A stretch of 64,000 nucleotides of DNA from Shewanella electrodiphila. Its GTDB lineage: Bacteria; Pseudomonadota; Gammaproteobacteria; Enterobacterales; Shewanellaceae. The stretch is from NCBI RefSeq assembly GCF_023283985.1, contig NZ_JAKIKU010000014.1, positions 1 through 64,000 of the forward strand, in the 5' to 3' direction. Of this stretch, positions 53,925 to 61,635 are shown one piece after another. A model generated the notes under the pieces. It had not been told where the DNA came from. It did not search any database and was given only the letters and a program-made list of their open reading frames with translations. Every line of letters starts with the position of its first letter. Position 1 is the stretch's first letter. Made by a program: the position numbers and the translations under genes.

Positions 53925-53962
53925 AGCAAGAGATTAAGAGCCTGTGCTCTTAATCTCTTGCT
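53925..53962. repeat. 16-bp perfect inverted repeat with 6-base loop
   Basis: AGCAAGAGATTAAGAG (53925-53940) is the exact reverse complement of 53947-53962, with CCTGTG between. There is no T-tract on either side. It sits between the RadC and DUF2787 genes, just before the DUF2787 ribosome binding site. Possible roles are RNA processing, a fold-back structure for DNA transfer or recombination, or a rho-independent-like pause. Confidence 0.92.
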
Positions 53963-54062
53963 AGCTGGTGGTTGATTGATTTTGAGCTACATCGAAATGG
54001 ATAGACTTCGAAGGTTATTAAGCCGAAGCTTTCGAAATAGAAAATACTGAATGCCGAGATCG

Positions 54063-54539
54063 TTAGATTAGACCTCTTTCCGCCAGTGACACCGGGGATT
54101 TACCCACAATTATGTGGTCTAAGACCCTGACATCGATTAATCCCAAAGCATCTTTTAACTTTTGAGTAATTCTCTTATCAGCTTCTGAAGGCTCAGATTC
54201 ACCTGAAGGGTGATTGTGGGAAAAGATGACAGCTGCGGCATTTACTTCAAGCACAGCTTTTACTACTTCTCTTGGATAAACACTGGCAGCGTCAATGGTG
54301 CCAAAGAACAACTCACGAAACTCAATTAGTTGATGTTGGCTGTTGAGCATCATCACCCCAAACACCTCCCGCTCATACCCACCTAACTTGTAGGTAAGGA
54401 AGTCCTTTGTGCTTTGAGGGTTAGTGTATACGTCCTGATGATTTAGTTTCTCAGCAATGATGTTAGCAGCGCTTTCAAGTACTTGAAGGGCTGTAGTTGG
54501 CCAATGGGATGATTTGTTTTGATTTGAATTACTGTGCAT
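54063..54539 (-). CDS. RadC-family JAB/MPN protein of the island
   Basis: A 158-residue protein (chromosomal RadC is over 220; the mobile-element form is shorter, as here). The metal-binding JAMM motif is FSHNHPSGESEPSEADKRIT, with the upstream Glu in LIEFRELFFGTI. AAAGGAG lies before the ATG. Family members are frequent on islands, without a proven DNA-repair role. It is followed by DUF2787 on the same strand after a hairpin. Confidence 0.92.
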   Translation of the reverse strand: MHSNSNQNKSSHWPTTALQVLESAANIIAEKLNHQDVYTNPQSTKDFLTYKLGGYEREVFGVMMLNSQHQLIEFRELFFGTIDAASVYPREVVKAVLEVNAAAVIFSHNHPSGESEPSEADKRITQKLKDALGLIDVRVLDHIIVGKSPVSLAERGLI

Positions 54540-54683
54540 AAAAATCTCCTTTAACTGTTAATGGCTTATGCACAGCAGTGATATATACCTGAAACTTTCT
54601 GGAATCGTATTTGTGAGGCTGATGTCGGCGGTATTTTTTTACTAGCTCGCCCCATGTTGTGAATCAAACATGAGGTATTCACA

Positions 54684-54902
54684 ATGAGACTAATTAAATT
54701 AAAAGAAGTGATGGATAGTACTGGGCTAGGGCGTTCAACCATTTATAACTATATTGCTGATGCCACTTTCCCAAAACCAGTAAGTCTAGGAGCTAGAGCG
54801 GTCGCTTGGGTGGAGAGCGAAGTGCAAGACTGGATTTTAGAAAGGATAGAAGAGCGGGATTTACACAGTACTGGAGCAAGTCATCAAATGATTATTAATT
54901 AA
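54684..54902 (+). CDS. AlpA-family HTH regulator
   Basis: A 72-residue protein with GAGG upstream. LIKLKEVMDSTGLGRSTIYN is the winged HTH of AlpA-type regulators, and AWVESEVQDWILERI matches the family's C-terminal motif. In P4-like elements AlpA activates the integrase and excision. It is divergent from RadC and lies before the DUF4868 remnant; its target is probably the integrase region. Confidence 0.9.
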   Translation: MRLIKLKEVMDSTGLGRSTIYNYIADATFPKPVSLGARAVAWVESEVQDWILERIEERDLHSTGASHQMIIN

Positions 54903-54951
54903 GTGAAAACCACCTAGAGTGTTATGATTTATGTCATTGTTTTTTATTTGA

Positions 54952-55635
54952 TTATCCCATACTCTCTTAGTTAAATTTAAAAGTTGGTGTTTAAAGCTAT
55001 TAAAAACAGATTTTAACTCAGCTGAGTATGATGATTTAACTAAAGGTCAGTTTGCAAAAATTGGATTTATCTTTGCAGTGCAGGGTGATGACTTTTACTT
55101 TCAAAAAGTGACGCCTTCATTATTTTTAAAGAAAAAAATGATAGCCTTTGGTGAAGCAGCAGAGGTTGAAGATAGCAATACTCGATTGGTGGTTAACACT
55201 CTGCCTGATGCCGTATATTTTAAAGACGACGATACGCTTATATTCCGTAACCTTGCGACTATATCTAGTATTTTTAAAGGGATTGATACTCTATACAAAG
55301 AAGCCACCAACGATGAAGTTGAAGCATTCCTAGATGAAGATTTCATAGAGCTCTCGAACGATTACGATATGAATAAAGTGTCAAAGCCAAACCGTAAACG
55401 TGTTGCTTTAGCAATGGAGACACTTGCTACTCTGCCAGAAGCTGACCGCGACCAAATGTATACCTATATCCATAGCTACTGTGAAGGTAAACTTGAATTT
55501 GATGCTGATAATAGTACGTTTGAAATCAGCTCAGACGATGAACTTAAATACCTGCTCTACGGCATTGAGCAGCGTTTTTACACTACACCGTTAGGGCATG
55601 AAAAGCGTTTGGCTAACTCTGTTCAGGCTATGTAG
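54952..55635 (+). pseudogene. 5'-truncated DUF4868 (KwaB-like) gene
   Basis: The frame is open from a TGA at 54949-54951 to 55635. No start codon fits the beginning: recognisable sequence (KTDFNSAEYDDLTKGQFAKI) starts before any ATG, and the first GTG, at 55078, lies inside the domain. The visible part (LIFRNLATISSIFKGIDTLY and the ending FYTTPLGHEKRLANSVQ) matches the C-terminal part of DUF4868. KwaB, the cytoplasmic partner of the Kiwa phage-defence system, is of this family; a KwaA membrane partner is not seen here. It lacks about 100 N-terminal residues. A short product from GTG 55078 (185 residues) is possible. Confidence 0.62.
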
Positions 55636-55678
55636 AATTTTATAGAATAATATTTTAAACCAATTTACAAGGATGTAT

Positions 55679-56272
55679 ATGAGTTTTGAAAAACAGGATA
55701 TTAAACAGCAAAAACTTATCTATCACATGACAGATATGAGAAATCTCGATTCGATATTAAGTGAAGGCATTAAGCCAAGGAGTCAATTGACCGGGTTTTC
55801 TGATGTAGCTGATCATGAGATTCTGGCAAAAAGAAAACGATTTAGGCTTGATGAGAAAGTGCCCTTTCATTTCTTTGTCAATAACCCATTTGATGGCGGT
55901 GTCGTTAAAGCTCATCCAACGAAGACATTTGTGATCCTAGGTATTTCGCGAACACATTCTCAAGCACAAAACTGGGAAGTGATACCACGTCATCCGTTAG
56001 CTAATGAAGCTATTTCTTTAATGGCATACGATGAAGGAATAGAAGCTATTGATTGGGTTGCGATGAATAAAAGGGACTACAGTGATGCGAATAGTAAAAG
56101 TGTTTGCATGGCTGAATGCCTTGCTCCAGGAATTGTAGATGCGAGCCTCATTAGTTCAATTTTTGTTAAAACTGATGCTTGTGAAGAAAGAGTTACTTGG
56201 ATGGTAAGAAAAAACAAGTTAGGTATATACGTCAATAAACGCCCCAATATGTTCCCAAGAGTTAATTTATGA
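55679..56272 (+). CDS. DarT-like ADP-ribosyltransferase, divergent
   Basis: A 197-residue protein. The ATG at 55679 has AAGG six bases upstream; the ATG at 55673 touches that AAGG and is unlikely. It carries the DarT pattern in order: LIYHMTDMRNLDSILSEGI (His16, NAD site), VPFHFFVNNPF (61-71; usually PFYFCPRSPM) and MAECLAPGIVDASLI with Glu146 as likely catalytic residue. It is probably a DNA-modifying toxin or a DarT1-type enzyme. It overlaps the next DarT gene by 4 bp (ATGA), so both are translated together. Confidence 0.72.
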   Translation: MSFEKQDIKQQKLIYHMTDMRNLDSILSEGIKPRSQLTGFSDVADHEILAKRKRFRLDEKVPFHFFVNNPFDGGVVKAHPTKTFVILGISRTHSQAQNWEVIPRHPLANEAISLMAYDEGIEAIDWVAMNKRDYSDANSKSVCMAECLAPGIVDASLISSIFVKTDACEERVTWMVRKNKLGIYVNKRPNMFPRVNL

Positions 56273-56877
56273 CAGTAAAGATTTCACACATTACGCACAT
56301 TGATAACTTGGCAAGTATTCTTGAACATTCATGTTTATGGTCAGACTCCAAGCGTATTAAGCTTGGTTTAGCAAATCAAAATATCGGTTACAGTCATATT
56401 AAAAAACGTCGTTTGTTGCGTCTTGTAAACGTGGCTGCTGGTGGAACTATAGGTCAGTATGTGCCATTTAATTTCTGCCCTCGTTCAGTCATGCTGTTTG
56501 TTATCCATAAAGGACACCCTGATTTTCAAGACGGGCAAGATCGAGTGCTACACTTGATCAGTGATACAGATACTATTCGTTTGAGCAATCAGCAATGCTT
56601 CTTCACCGACATCCATGCAGATTTGGATTATGCCGAGCAGATTGATGACTTTGATCGGATTGGTGAACTGGATATTCAGCGGATTATTAATGAGAAGTAC
56701 TGGCAAGATTTTAAAGAAGAAAAACAAGCTGAGTTTTTAGCTTTTGAATCAGTACAATGGGTCACAATTCAGCAAATTGGTGTTAAGACGCAAGCTCTAG
56801 CAGATGAAGTGAGTGCTTTGATTCAAACTGCGCAGCACAAGCCAGAGGTCGTTGTGCGGCCGCAGTGGTATTATTAG
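56269..56877 (+). CDS. darT: DarT toxin: DNA ADP-ribosyltransferase
   Basis: A 202-residue DarT2-like toxin that ADP-ribosylates thymidine in single-stranded DNA and blocks replication, including that of phages. The NAD-binding start is ISHITHIDNLASILEHSCL (His10), then GGTIGQYVPFNFCPRSVML (residues 58-76), and catalytic Glu155 is in EKQAEFLAFESVQW. It is separated by 8 bp from darG and should be neutralised by it. The ending VVVRPQWYY matches the typical DarT C-terminus. Toxin and antitoxin are in one transcript. Confidence 0.9.
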   Translation: MTVKISHITHIDNLASILEHSCLWSDSKRIKLGLANQNIGYSHIKKRRLLRLVNVAAGGTIGQYVPFNFCPRSVMLFVIHKGHPDFQDGQDRVLHLISDTDTIRLSNQQCFFTDIHADLDYAEQIDDFDRIGELDIQRIINEKYWQDFKEEKQAEFLAFESVQWVTIQQIGVKTQALADEVSALIQTAQHKPEVVVRPQWYY

Positions 56878-56885
56878 AGGTTATT

Positions 56886-57950
56886 ATGATTACTTATCAA
56901 GCAGGTAATATTTTGCATGATCAGGCTGATGCCATCATCAATACCGTAAATACGGTAGGTGTGATGGGCAAAGGCTTAGCTCTGCAATTTAAAAAAGCAT
57001 TTCCTGATAACTTTAAAGTTTATAAAAAAGCATGTGATGATCATTCGCTTGTAACAGGCCAAGTTCTAACGGTAGCTCTTAATTCAATCAGTGCGCCGTT
57101 TCATGTGATTAATTTTCCTACTAAAGCCCATTGGAAAGGTAAGTCTAAGCTTGAATACATAGAGCAAGGATTAGAAAGTTTAAAAGTCGAAGTTAAGCGA
57201 TTAAAGCTTAAATCTGTTGCTATTCCGGCACTAGGCAGTGGCTTAGGCGGGCTGCCTTGGCAGCAAGTAGAGCAACTTATTCAACAATCTCTAGCCGATA
57301 TGCCTGATGTTGAGTGGCGAGTATATCCACCTCAATCAGCTCCTAAAGCTGAAGCTATGCCAAATAAAACTGCTCGTCCAAGAATGACAATTGGTAGAGC
57401 TGCTGTACTTGGTTTGATTGATCGTTACGTATCTACAGGTTTCGGTTACAGGCTGTCTTTATTAGAAGTACAAAAGTTGGTTTATTTCCTAACTGCAGTA
57501 GGTGAACCCTTAAATAAGGTTGTTTTCCAAAAGCATCATTATGGTCCTTATGCTGACGTACTTCGTCATGTGCTGGATAAAATGGAAGGGCACTTCATTA
57601 CAGGTTACGCTGATGGATTGAACAAGCCTGAAACACCAATTGAGTTGAAAGATGATGCAGCGCAGGAAGCACTTAATTATCTTGAAAAGCATTCTTTAAC
57701 TAAACAACGTTTTGATAAAGTAGCAGAGTTAATAAAAGGTTATGAATCTCAAAATGGAATGGAATTACTTTCGACTGTGCATTGGATCGCAACGCAAGAG
57801 TCAAATGCTGAGACGATTACCAGTGAAGAGTTAGTAAAAGGGGTGCATAGCTGGAGCTCTAGAAAAGCTCAAATGAAACCCGCTCATATTTTGGCTGCGT
57901 GGAACCGATTAAGTGAGCAGGGGTGGCTGCAGTTAAAAGCTCAAGTTTAA
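56886..57950 (+). CDS. darG: DarG antitoxin with N-terminal macrodomain
   Basis: A 354-residue protein. The ATG at 56886 has AGAGG upstream. Residues 1-155 are a macrodomain (GNILHDQADAIINTVNTVGV, MGKGLALQFKKAFP, FPTKAHWKGKSKLEYI, IPALGSGLGGLPWQQV) that removes ADP-ribose from DNA. Residues about 170-354 are the DarG C-terminal domain (LLEVQKLVYFLTAVGEPL, FQKHHYGPYADVLRHVLDKM), which directly binds and blocks DarT. With two DarT-like genes upstream, it may control both. The terminator follows. Confidence 0.93.
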   Translation: MITYQAGNILHDQADAIINTVNTVGVMGKGLALQFKKAFPDNFKVYKKACDDHSLVTGQVLTVALNSISAPFHVINFPTKAHWKGKSKLEYIEQGLESLKVEVKRLKLKSVAIPALGSGLGGLPWQQVEQLIQQSLADMPDVEWRVYPPQSAPKAEAMPNKTARPRMTIGRAAVLGLIDRYVSTGFGYRLSLLEVQKLVYFLTAVGEPLNKVVFQKHHYGPYADVLRHVLDKMEGHFITGYADGLNKPETPIELKDDAAQEALNYLEKHSLTKQRFDKVAELIKGYESQNGMELLSTVHWIATQESNAETITSEELVKGVHSWSSRKAQMKPAHILAAWNRLSEQGWLQLKAQV

Positions 57951-57978
57951 ATTGATAAAGTTATAATCAACCCACTTA

Positions 57979-58001
57979 AAACCTTCTTTCTGAAGGTTTT
58001 T
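57979..58001 (+). terminator. Intrinsic terminator after darG
   Basis: AACCTTC pairs with GAAGGTT (about 57980-57986 with 57992-57998) around TTTCT, then T-runs. It lies about 30 bp after the darG stop codon. Confidence 0.85.
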
Positions 58002-58031
58002 TATGCTTCAATAAATTCAACATGCCCAATG

Positions 58032-58047
58032 TTGTAATTAATTACAA
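58032..58047. promoter_or_regulatory. Palindromic operator candidate 1
   Basis: TTGTAATTAATTACAA is a perfect 16-bp palindrome in the promoter region of the HTH gene at 58126. It shares the TGTAAT/ATTACA half-sites with the second palindrome, 29 bp away centre to centre. Confidence 0.6.
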
Positions 58048-58063
58048 TAAATTACGTATAAAA

Positions 58064-58073
58064 TGTAATTACA
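58064..58073. promoter_or_regulatory. Palindromic operator candidate 2
   Basis: TGTAATTACA is a perfect 10-bp palindrome, extended on the right by AT (TGTAATTACAAT). Its position, about 55 bp before the ATG of the HTH gene, and the shared half-sites with the first palindrome suggest autoregulation. Confidence 0.5.
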
Positions 58074-58125
58074 ATCAATTGTTGTTGTTTTAGATTATTA
58101 ACCTTAGTAACTACAGAGGTTGAAG

Positions 58126-59292
58126 ATGGAACAATTAACTAAACATGACACTACCCTTTGGGTAAATCATGCGATTACTTATTTTAAAAGTATCGGAAAA
58201 ACTCAAAAGGATATGGCCAAATTATTAGGTATAGAAGAGTCTAGATTAAGTGAGATGAAAGGCGGGAGTGGGCTCATTTCACAAAATTTAATGGCTAAAA
58301 TAGTCGAGTATTGTGGAGCCCCTAGAAGAAATCCTGGTCGGTATGAAGAAGTTGAGTTATACAATGATCTTCAACATTTTTTTGATAATTTTAAATCTAT
58401 TTCGGTTAATCGATTCTATAGGAAATTACAAAAGCTTATTAAAAATGATGATATTTATAGTCAGTTGTTAGATGCCGTATCACCTCATGAACTGCACTAT
58501 AAAGCAGATAAAGAAACGATTGAAGCCATGCTAAATGAGCTTTTTATATCTGAAGAGTTTCTGGATAAATGCGAGAAGTATTCAAAAGTACTCCTAACTA
58601 CAGTAGGTTATGACGAACGACCTATTGAAGACTTTCAATGGTGTAATATTGATGAGGCTGGATGTCGGATTTTAAGTATTGCAGGTTTAATAATCAAAGA
58701 TTTTGACTCTTTCAGGCTACTGTATCTCTTTTCAAAACTATTTAGTGCTAATTTAGGGTTTAAGTTTTGCAATGACACCCCTTTAAATCTTCAGCCTGAA
58801 GTGCCGAGCGAACCTGTAATTTTAACAGGTAAGTGCATTTTGATAATGAAAAGAGGGTCATTAGAAAGCACTATCATTAACTCTGCTTTTTTTGATTTAA
58901 TTGGTAAGAAAAAAAGCGGGATACAACTTAGTGAATATCGGGGATTAAAGTTAAAATCTGAGCAATATATGCCTGACTATTGGCAAGAAGTACGTTGTGA
59001 ATTGTACTTAAGCGATAATATGAATTACCACTTTCTAATACACTTATCCCCTACCTATATTGGAGAGTCGGCTGATATTGATGATGATTCTGGAAACCCT
59101 TTAAAATGGCGTGGTGATGTGGGTCCTGATGATAGGCTAATTATTATTCGTAATGTTAATTCATTGAGTTTGTATCAAAAAATTGAAGAAATACGAAAAT
59201 GGTTCGGTTTACCAGATGACTCACTTTTTGAATTAAAGCAAGAGATTGCCAAAGCAGGAGGCTATGTTCCAGGAGCCAGAGTGCTACTCTGA
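58126..59292 (+). CDS. Unrecognised HTH protein of the island
   Basis: A 388-residue protein starting at about 58126 (ATG with AGAGG upstream). Residues about 8-60 hold a Cro/CI-type HTH (YFKSIGKTQKDMAKLLGIEE, then SRLSEMKGGSGLISQNLMAK). The remainder, about 320 residues, is mixed and without a family I know; it has Cys and Trp-rich parts (FQWCNIDEAGC), a FRLLYLFSKLF helix and near the end ADIDDDSGNPLKWRGD. The start resembles DUF4065-type or phage-repressor-like regulators, but this is weak. It may regulate the darT-darG region, act as a defence effector, or both. Confidence 0.7.
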   Translation: MEQLTKHDTTLWVNHAITYFKSIGKTQKDMAKLLGIEESRLSEMKGGSGLISQNLMAKIVEYCGAPRRNPGRYEEVELYNDLQHFFDNFKSISVNRFYRKLQKLIKNDDIYSQLLDAVSPHELHYKADKETIEAMLNELFISEEFLDKCEKYSKVLLTTVGYDERPIEDFQWCNIDEAGCRILSIAGLIIKDFDSFRLLYLFSKLFSANLGFKFCNDTPLNLQPEVPSEPVILTGKCILIMKRGSLESTIINSAFFDLIGKKKSGIQLSEYRGLKLKSEQYMPDYWQEVRCELYLSDNMNYHFLIHLSPTYIGESADIDDDSGNPLKWRGDVGPDDRLIIIRNVNSLSLYQKIEEIRKWFGLPDDSLFELKQEIAKAGGYVPGARVLL

Positions 59293-59356
59293 TTTGATAA
59301 TTAAGCCCTGCATATCACTGTTTTCGGTATACGGGGCTACAATCTGAGAACTTAAA

Positions 59357-60571
59357 TTATCTGGATAACATTGGAGAAATTACCTCTGATAGCTTAGTGA
59401 CTGCTTCTTTTCGCTCTTCAAAATAATCATGTTGGTTATAAATCCCTTCTACACCTTTAAGCTTATGATTCAAGCAACGCTCTGCTACATGTCCAAGTGT
59501 GCCTTGCTTGGCTAATAAAGTACGACAAGTGCGTCGCAAGTCGTGGACGGTAAAATGGGCCATATCGCCCATTAAGTTAGGTGGTTGTTTTTTCTTACCA
59601 GCTTCATGACCAAAAAGCTTAGTGATCGCTCGATTTAGGGTATCTTTGCCCATGTGTGGATTCTTGCTTGAGCGTCTACTAGGGAACACATATTCAGAGC
59701 CACAAGCCCTTATCTTTAGCTCTTGTATCCAGCCCATAACTATTTCAGGTAATGGGATTGCTATGCCAACACCTGATTTACTTCGCTCTTTCGATAAGTT
59801 CCAAACCTTCTGCTCAAGATCAAACTCCTTCCATGGTGCTTCTGCCAATTCAGATTTCCTAATACCCAATGTCACCAGTAATGAACAAGCGAGATAATTG
59901 TCACGGCTAAAGCTGTCGCTATTTTCGCGTGCAACTTTAAAAAATTTAGATAGTTCTTCGATGGTTAGGGCTCTGTCTTTACTCTTTTCTACTCCACCAG
60001 CATCAGAAACAGAAAATGCACTCGCTGGGTTTGCGCTAAGCAGATCCAGTTTTATGCCGTGATTGAAAAGTTGTTTGCTGTACATCAGAGCATCGTTAGC
60101 GATTGCTGGGCGGTTAGTGGCTGCAATGGCTTGTAATACTGCTCTTATGTCTCTGGCTGTGACGCTATCGACGTTGAAGCTACCTATATGGGGGGCAATG
60201 TCTTTACGGTAGATGCGTTCGGGGATTTCGTGATGTTTGAGTCTTTTGATATTACCTAAATGCCAATCGGCAAAGAGATCATCCACGGATTTAATTTCGG
60301 CTTGTTCGGCGCGTTTCTTGGCAACGAGAGGATCTAGACCATCACGAAACTGCTTCATTTTAATTGCGGCTTCAGCGCGTGCATCTGCTAACGAAAGATC
60401 ACTGTATTTAGCCAGTGTCATCTCTTTGCGTTTCTTGTTGGCGGTGTAGCGGAGCATCCAAAATGGTTTGCCGGATTTAGGCACGACAAAATATAAACCT
60501 TCACCATCAGCGAATCGGCCAGGTTCTCCTTTGGATTTTGCTGCAACTTCCTTTGCGGTTAACTTTCCCAT
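59357..60571 (-). CDS. P4-family integrase
   Basis: A 404-residue tyrosine recombinase with AAGGGG upstream. An N-terminal DUF4102-type arm-binding domain (FADGEGLYFVVPKSGKPFWML), core-binding domain, and catalytic residues: Arg in VTLGIRKSELAEA (about 232), His-x-x-Arg in HDLRRTCRTLL (about 345), second His in CLNHKLKGVEGIYN and the final Tyr in IYNQHDY. All are present, so it looks active. Its start faces the 3' end of yicC, which fits site-specific insertion there. A divergent 200-bp stretch with repeats separates it from yicC. Confidence 0.95.
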   Translation of the reverse strand: MGKLTAKEVAAKSKGEPGRFADGEGLYFVVPKSGKPFWMLRYTANKKRKEMTLAKYSDLSLADARAEAAIKMKQFRDGLDPLVAKKRAEQAEIKSVDDLFADWHLGNIKRLKHHEIPERIYRKDIAPHIGSFNVDSVTARDIRAVLQAIAATNRPAIANDALMYSKQLFNHGIKLDLLSANPASAFSVSDAGGVEKSKDRALTIEELSKFFKVARENSDSFSRDNYLACSLLVTLGIRKSELAEAPWKEFDLEQKVWNLSKERSKSGVGIAIPLPEIVMGWIQELKIRACGSEYVFPSRRSSKNPHMGKDTLNRAITKLFGHEAGKKKQPPNLMGDMAHFTVHDLRRTCRTLLAKQGTLGHVAERCLNHKLKGVEGIYNQHDYFEERKEAVTKLSEVISPMLSR

Positions 60572-60601
60572 AAGCCCCTTAGTCTCCAGTCAGAATATAA
60601 G

Positions 60602-60690
60602 GGTGGGTATTTTACCCACCACCATGCATTGACTATATACTAAGTTACTCACCATATCACCCACCATTTAGTGTTGGAAAGTGGTGGGTG
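60602..60690. repeat. Repeated ACCCACC elements between integrase and yicC
   Basis: GGTGGGTA (60602-60609) and TACCCACC (60613-60620) form an 8-bp hairpin with a TTT loop, while CACCCACCA (60658-60666) and TGGTGGGTG (60682-60690) form a second inverted pair 15 bases apart. The shared element is ACCCACC, four times. This is where an integrase attachment site with arm sites or the integrase operator would be. Confidence 0.85.
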
Positions 60691-60771
60691 TAAGTGGACC
60701 TCTTTGGACCGAGATTTAATTAAATCGTTTAAAATCAGTGGTAAAAGGTTTTGTTTGGACTCTATTGGATA

Positions 60772-61635
60772 TCATTCAACGTTTTGAATTTGTTCTCTCA
60801 TTTGCTCAATCAATACTTTCAGCTCTACCGCTGCAGCGGTGACTTCTGCACTGATTGATTTGGACGCTAGGGTGTTAGATTCACGGTTAAATTCTTGCAT
60901 CATGAAGTCTAAACGGCGACCTTGTGCGCCACCTTTTTTAAGGATTAAACGCGTTTCAGCAACGTGTGCATCAAGGCGATCCATTTCTTCGGCGACATCC
61001 ATTTTTTGTGCAAGTAATACCATTTCTTGTTCCATACGTGCTGGATCAAGTTCGCCGGTGATTTCGGCTAAACGGTTGGTTAGCTTGTCACGTTGCCATT
61101 GCATTACTGCAGGCATGTGACCACGTACAATCGCTACTTGCTCAACGATTTGGTCTAAACGGGTTTGAAGCATAGCGTTAATCGCTTCGCCTTCACGGCC
61201 ACGGGCTTCAATGAATTGCTCTACTGCGCCGTCAAATGCAACCAATAATTCTTTGTTGATTGCGCCCATGTCTTTTTCTTCACCCGCCATCACACCAGGC
61301 CAGCGCAGGATGTCGACTAAGTTAAGCTCGCCTTGATTGGCTTCTTTTTTTAACCATTCAGCGGCATTGAGTAATTGCTTGGCTAAATCTTGGTTTAGGC
61401 GCATTTCACTGCTGCCTGAATCAGAGAGTTCGTAACGTAAGTTGACCTCAACTTTACCGCGATTTAAGCGTTTACGTAGGCGATCACGTAATACTGGCTC
61501 AAGGCTGCGCATTTGCTCTGGTAAACGCAGGTAAGTTTCTAAGTAGCGTTGATTGACTGAGCGAAGTTCCCAAGAGGCGGTGCCCCATTCGGCTTTGTGC
61601 TCAATGCGAGCGTAGGCGGTCATACTTTGGATCAT
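60772..61635 (-). CDS. yicC: YicC/YloC-family endoribonuclease
   Basis: A 287-residue protein; the ATG at 61635 (MIQSMTAYARIE) gives the normal length and N-terminus. It has SVNQRYLETYLRLPEQMRSL, RGKVEVNLRY and the C-terminal helices DVAEEMDRLDAHVAETRLIL, LDFMMQEFNRESNTLASKS and ELKVLIEQMREQIQNVE. In E. coli it is a bacterial ribonuclease linked to stress regulation. Its 3' end is intact despite the neighbouring island, so integration restores the gene end. Confidence 0.96.
   Translation of the reverse strand: MIQSMTAYARIEHKAEWGTASWELRSVNQRYLETYLRLPEQMRSLEPVLRDRLRKRLNRGKVEVNLRYELSDSGSSEMRLNQDLAKQLLNAAEWLKKEANQGELNLVDILRWPGVMAGEEKDMGAINKELLVAFDGAVEQFIEARGREGEAINAMLQTRLDQIVEQVAIVRGHMPAVMQWQRDKLTNRLAEITGELDPARMEQEMVLLAQKMDVAEEMDRLDAHVAETRLILKKGGAQGRRLDFMMQEFNRESNTLASKSISAEVTAAAVELKVLIEQMREQIQNVE

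Larger units (their letters stand above)
53126..60771. mobile_element. Genomic island next to yicC
   Basis: The right edge is the P4-type integrase (59357-60571) facing yicC, whose 3' end is at 60772. The 3' end of yicC is the insertion site of mobilizable islands in Vibrio relatives, per published work on SXT-mobilised MGIs. Its left edge is uncertain, near 53 kb, where a truncated integrase lies. The contents are a typical defence set: RadC, AlpA, DUF2787, DUF4868 remnant, DarT/DarG and an HTH protein. I could not find the second copy of the yicC-end attachment site by eye. Confidence 0.7.

Noticed and set aside
54952..55635. Complete Kiwa defence system
   Set aside because: No KwaA-type membrane gene is adjacent, and the DUF4868 gene lacks its N-terminal domain.
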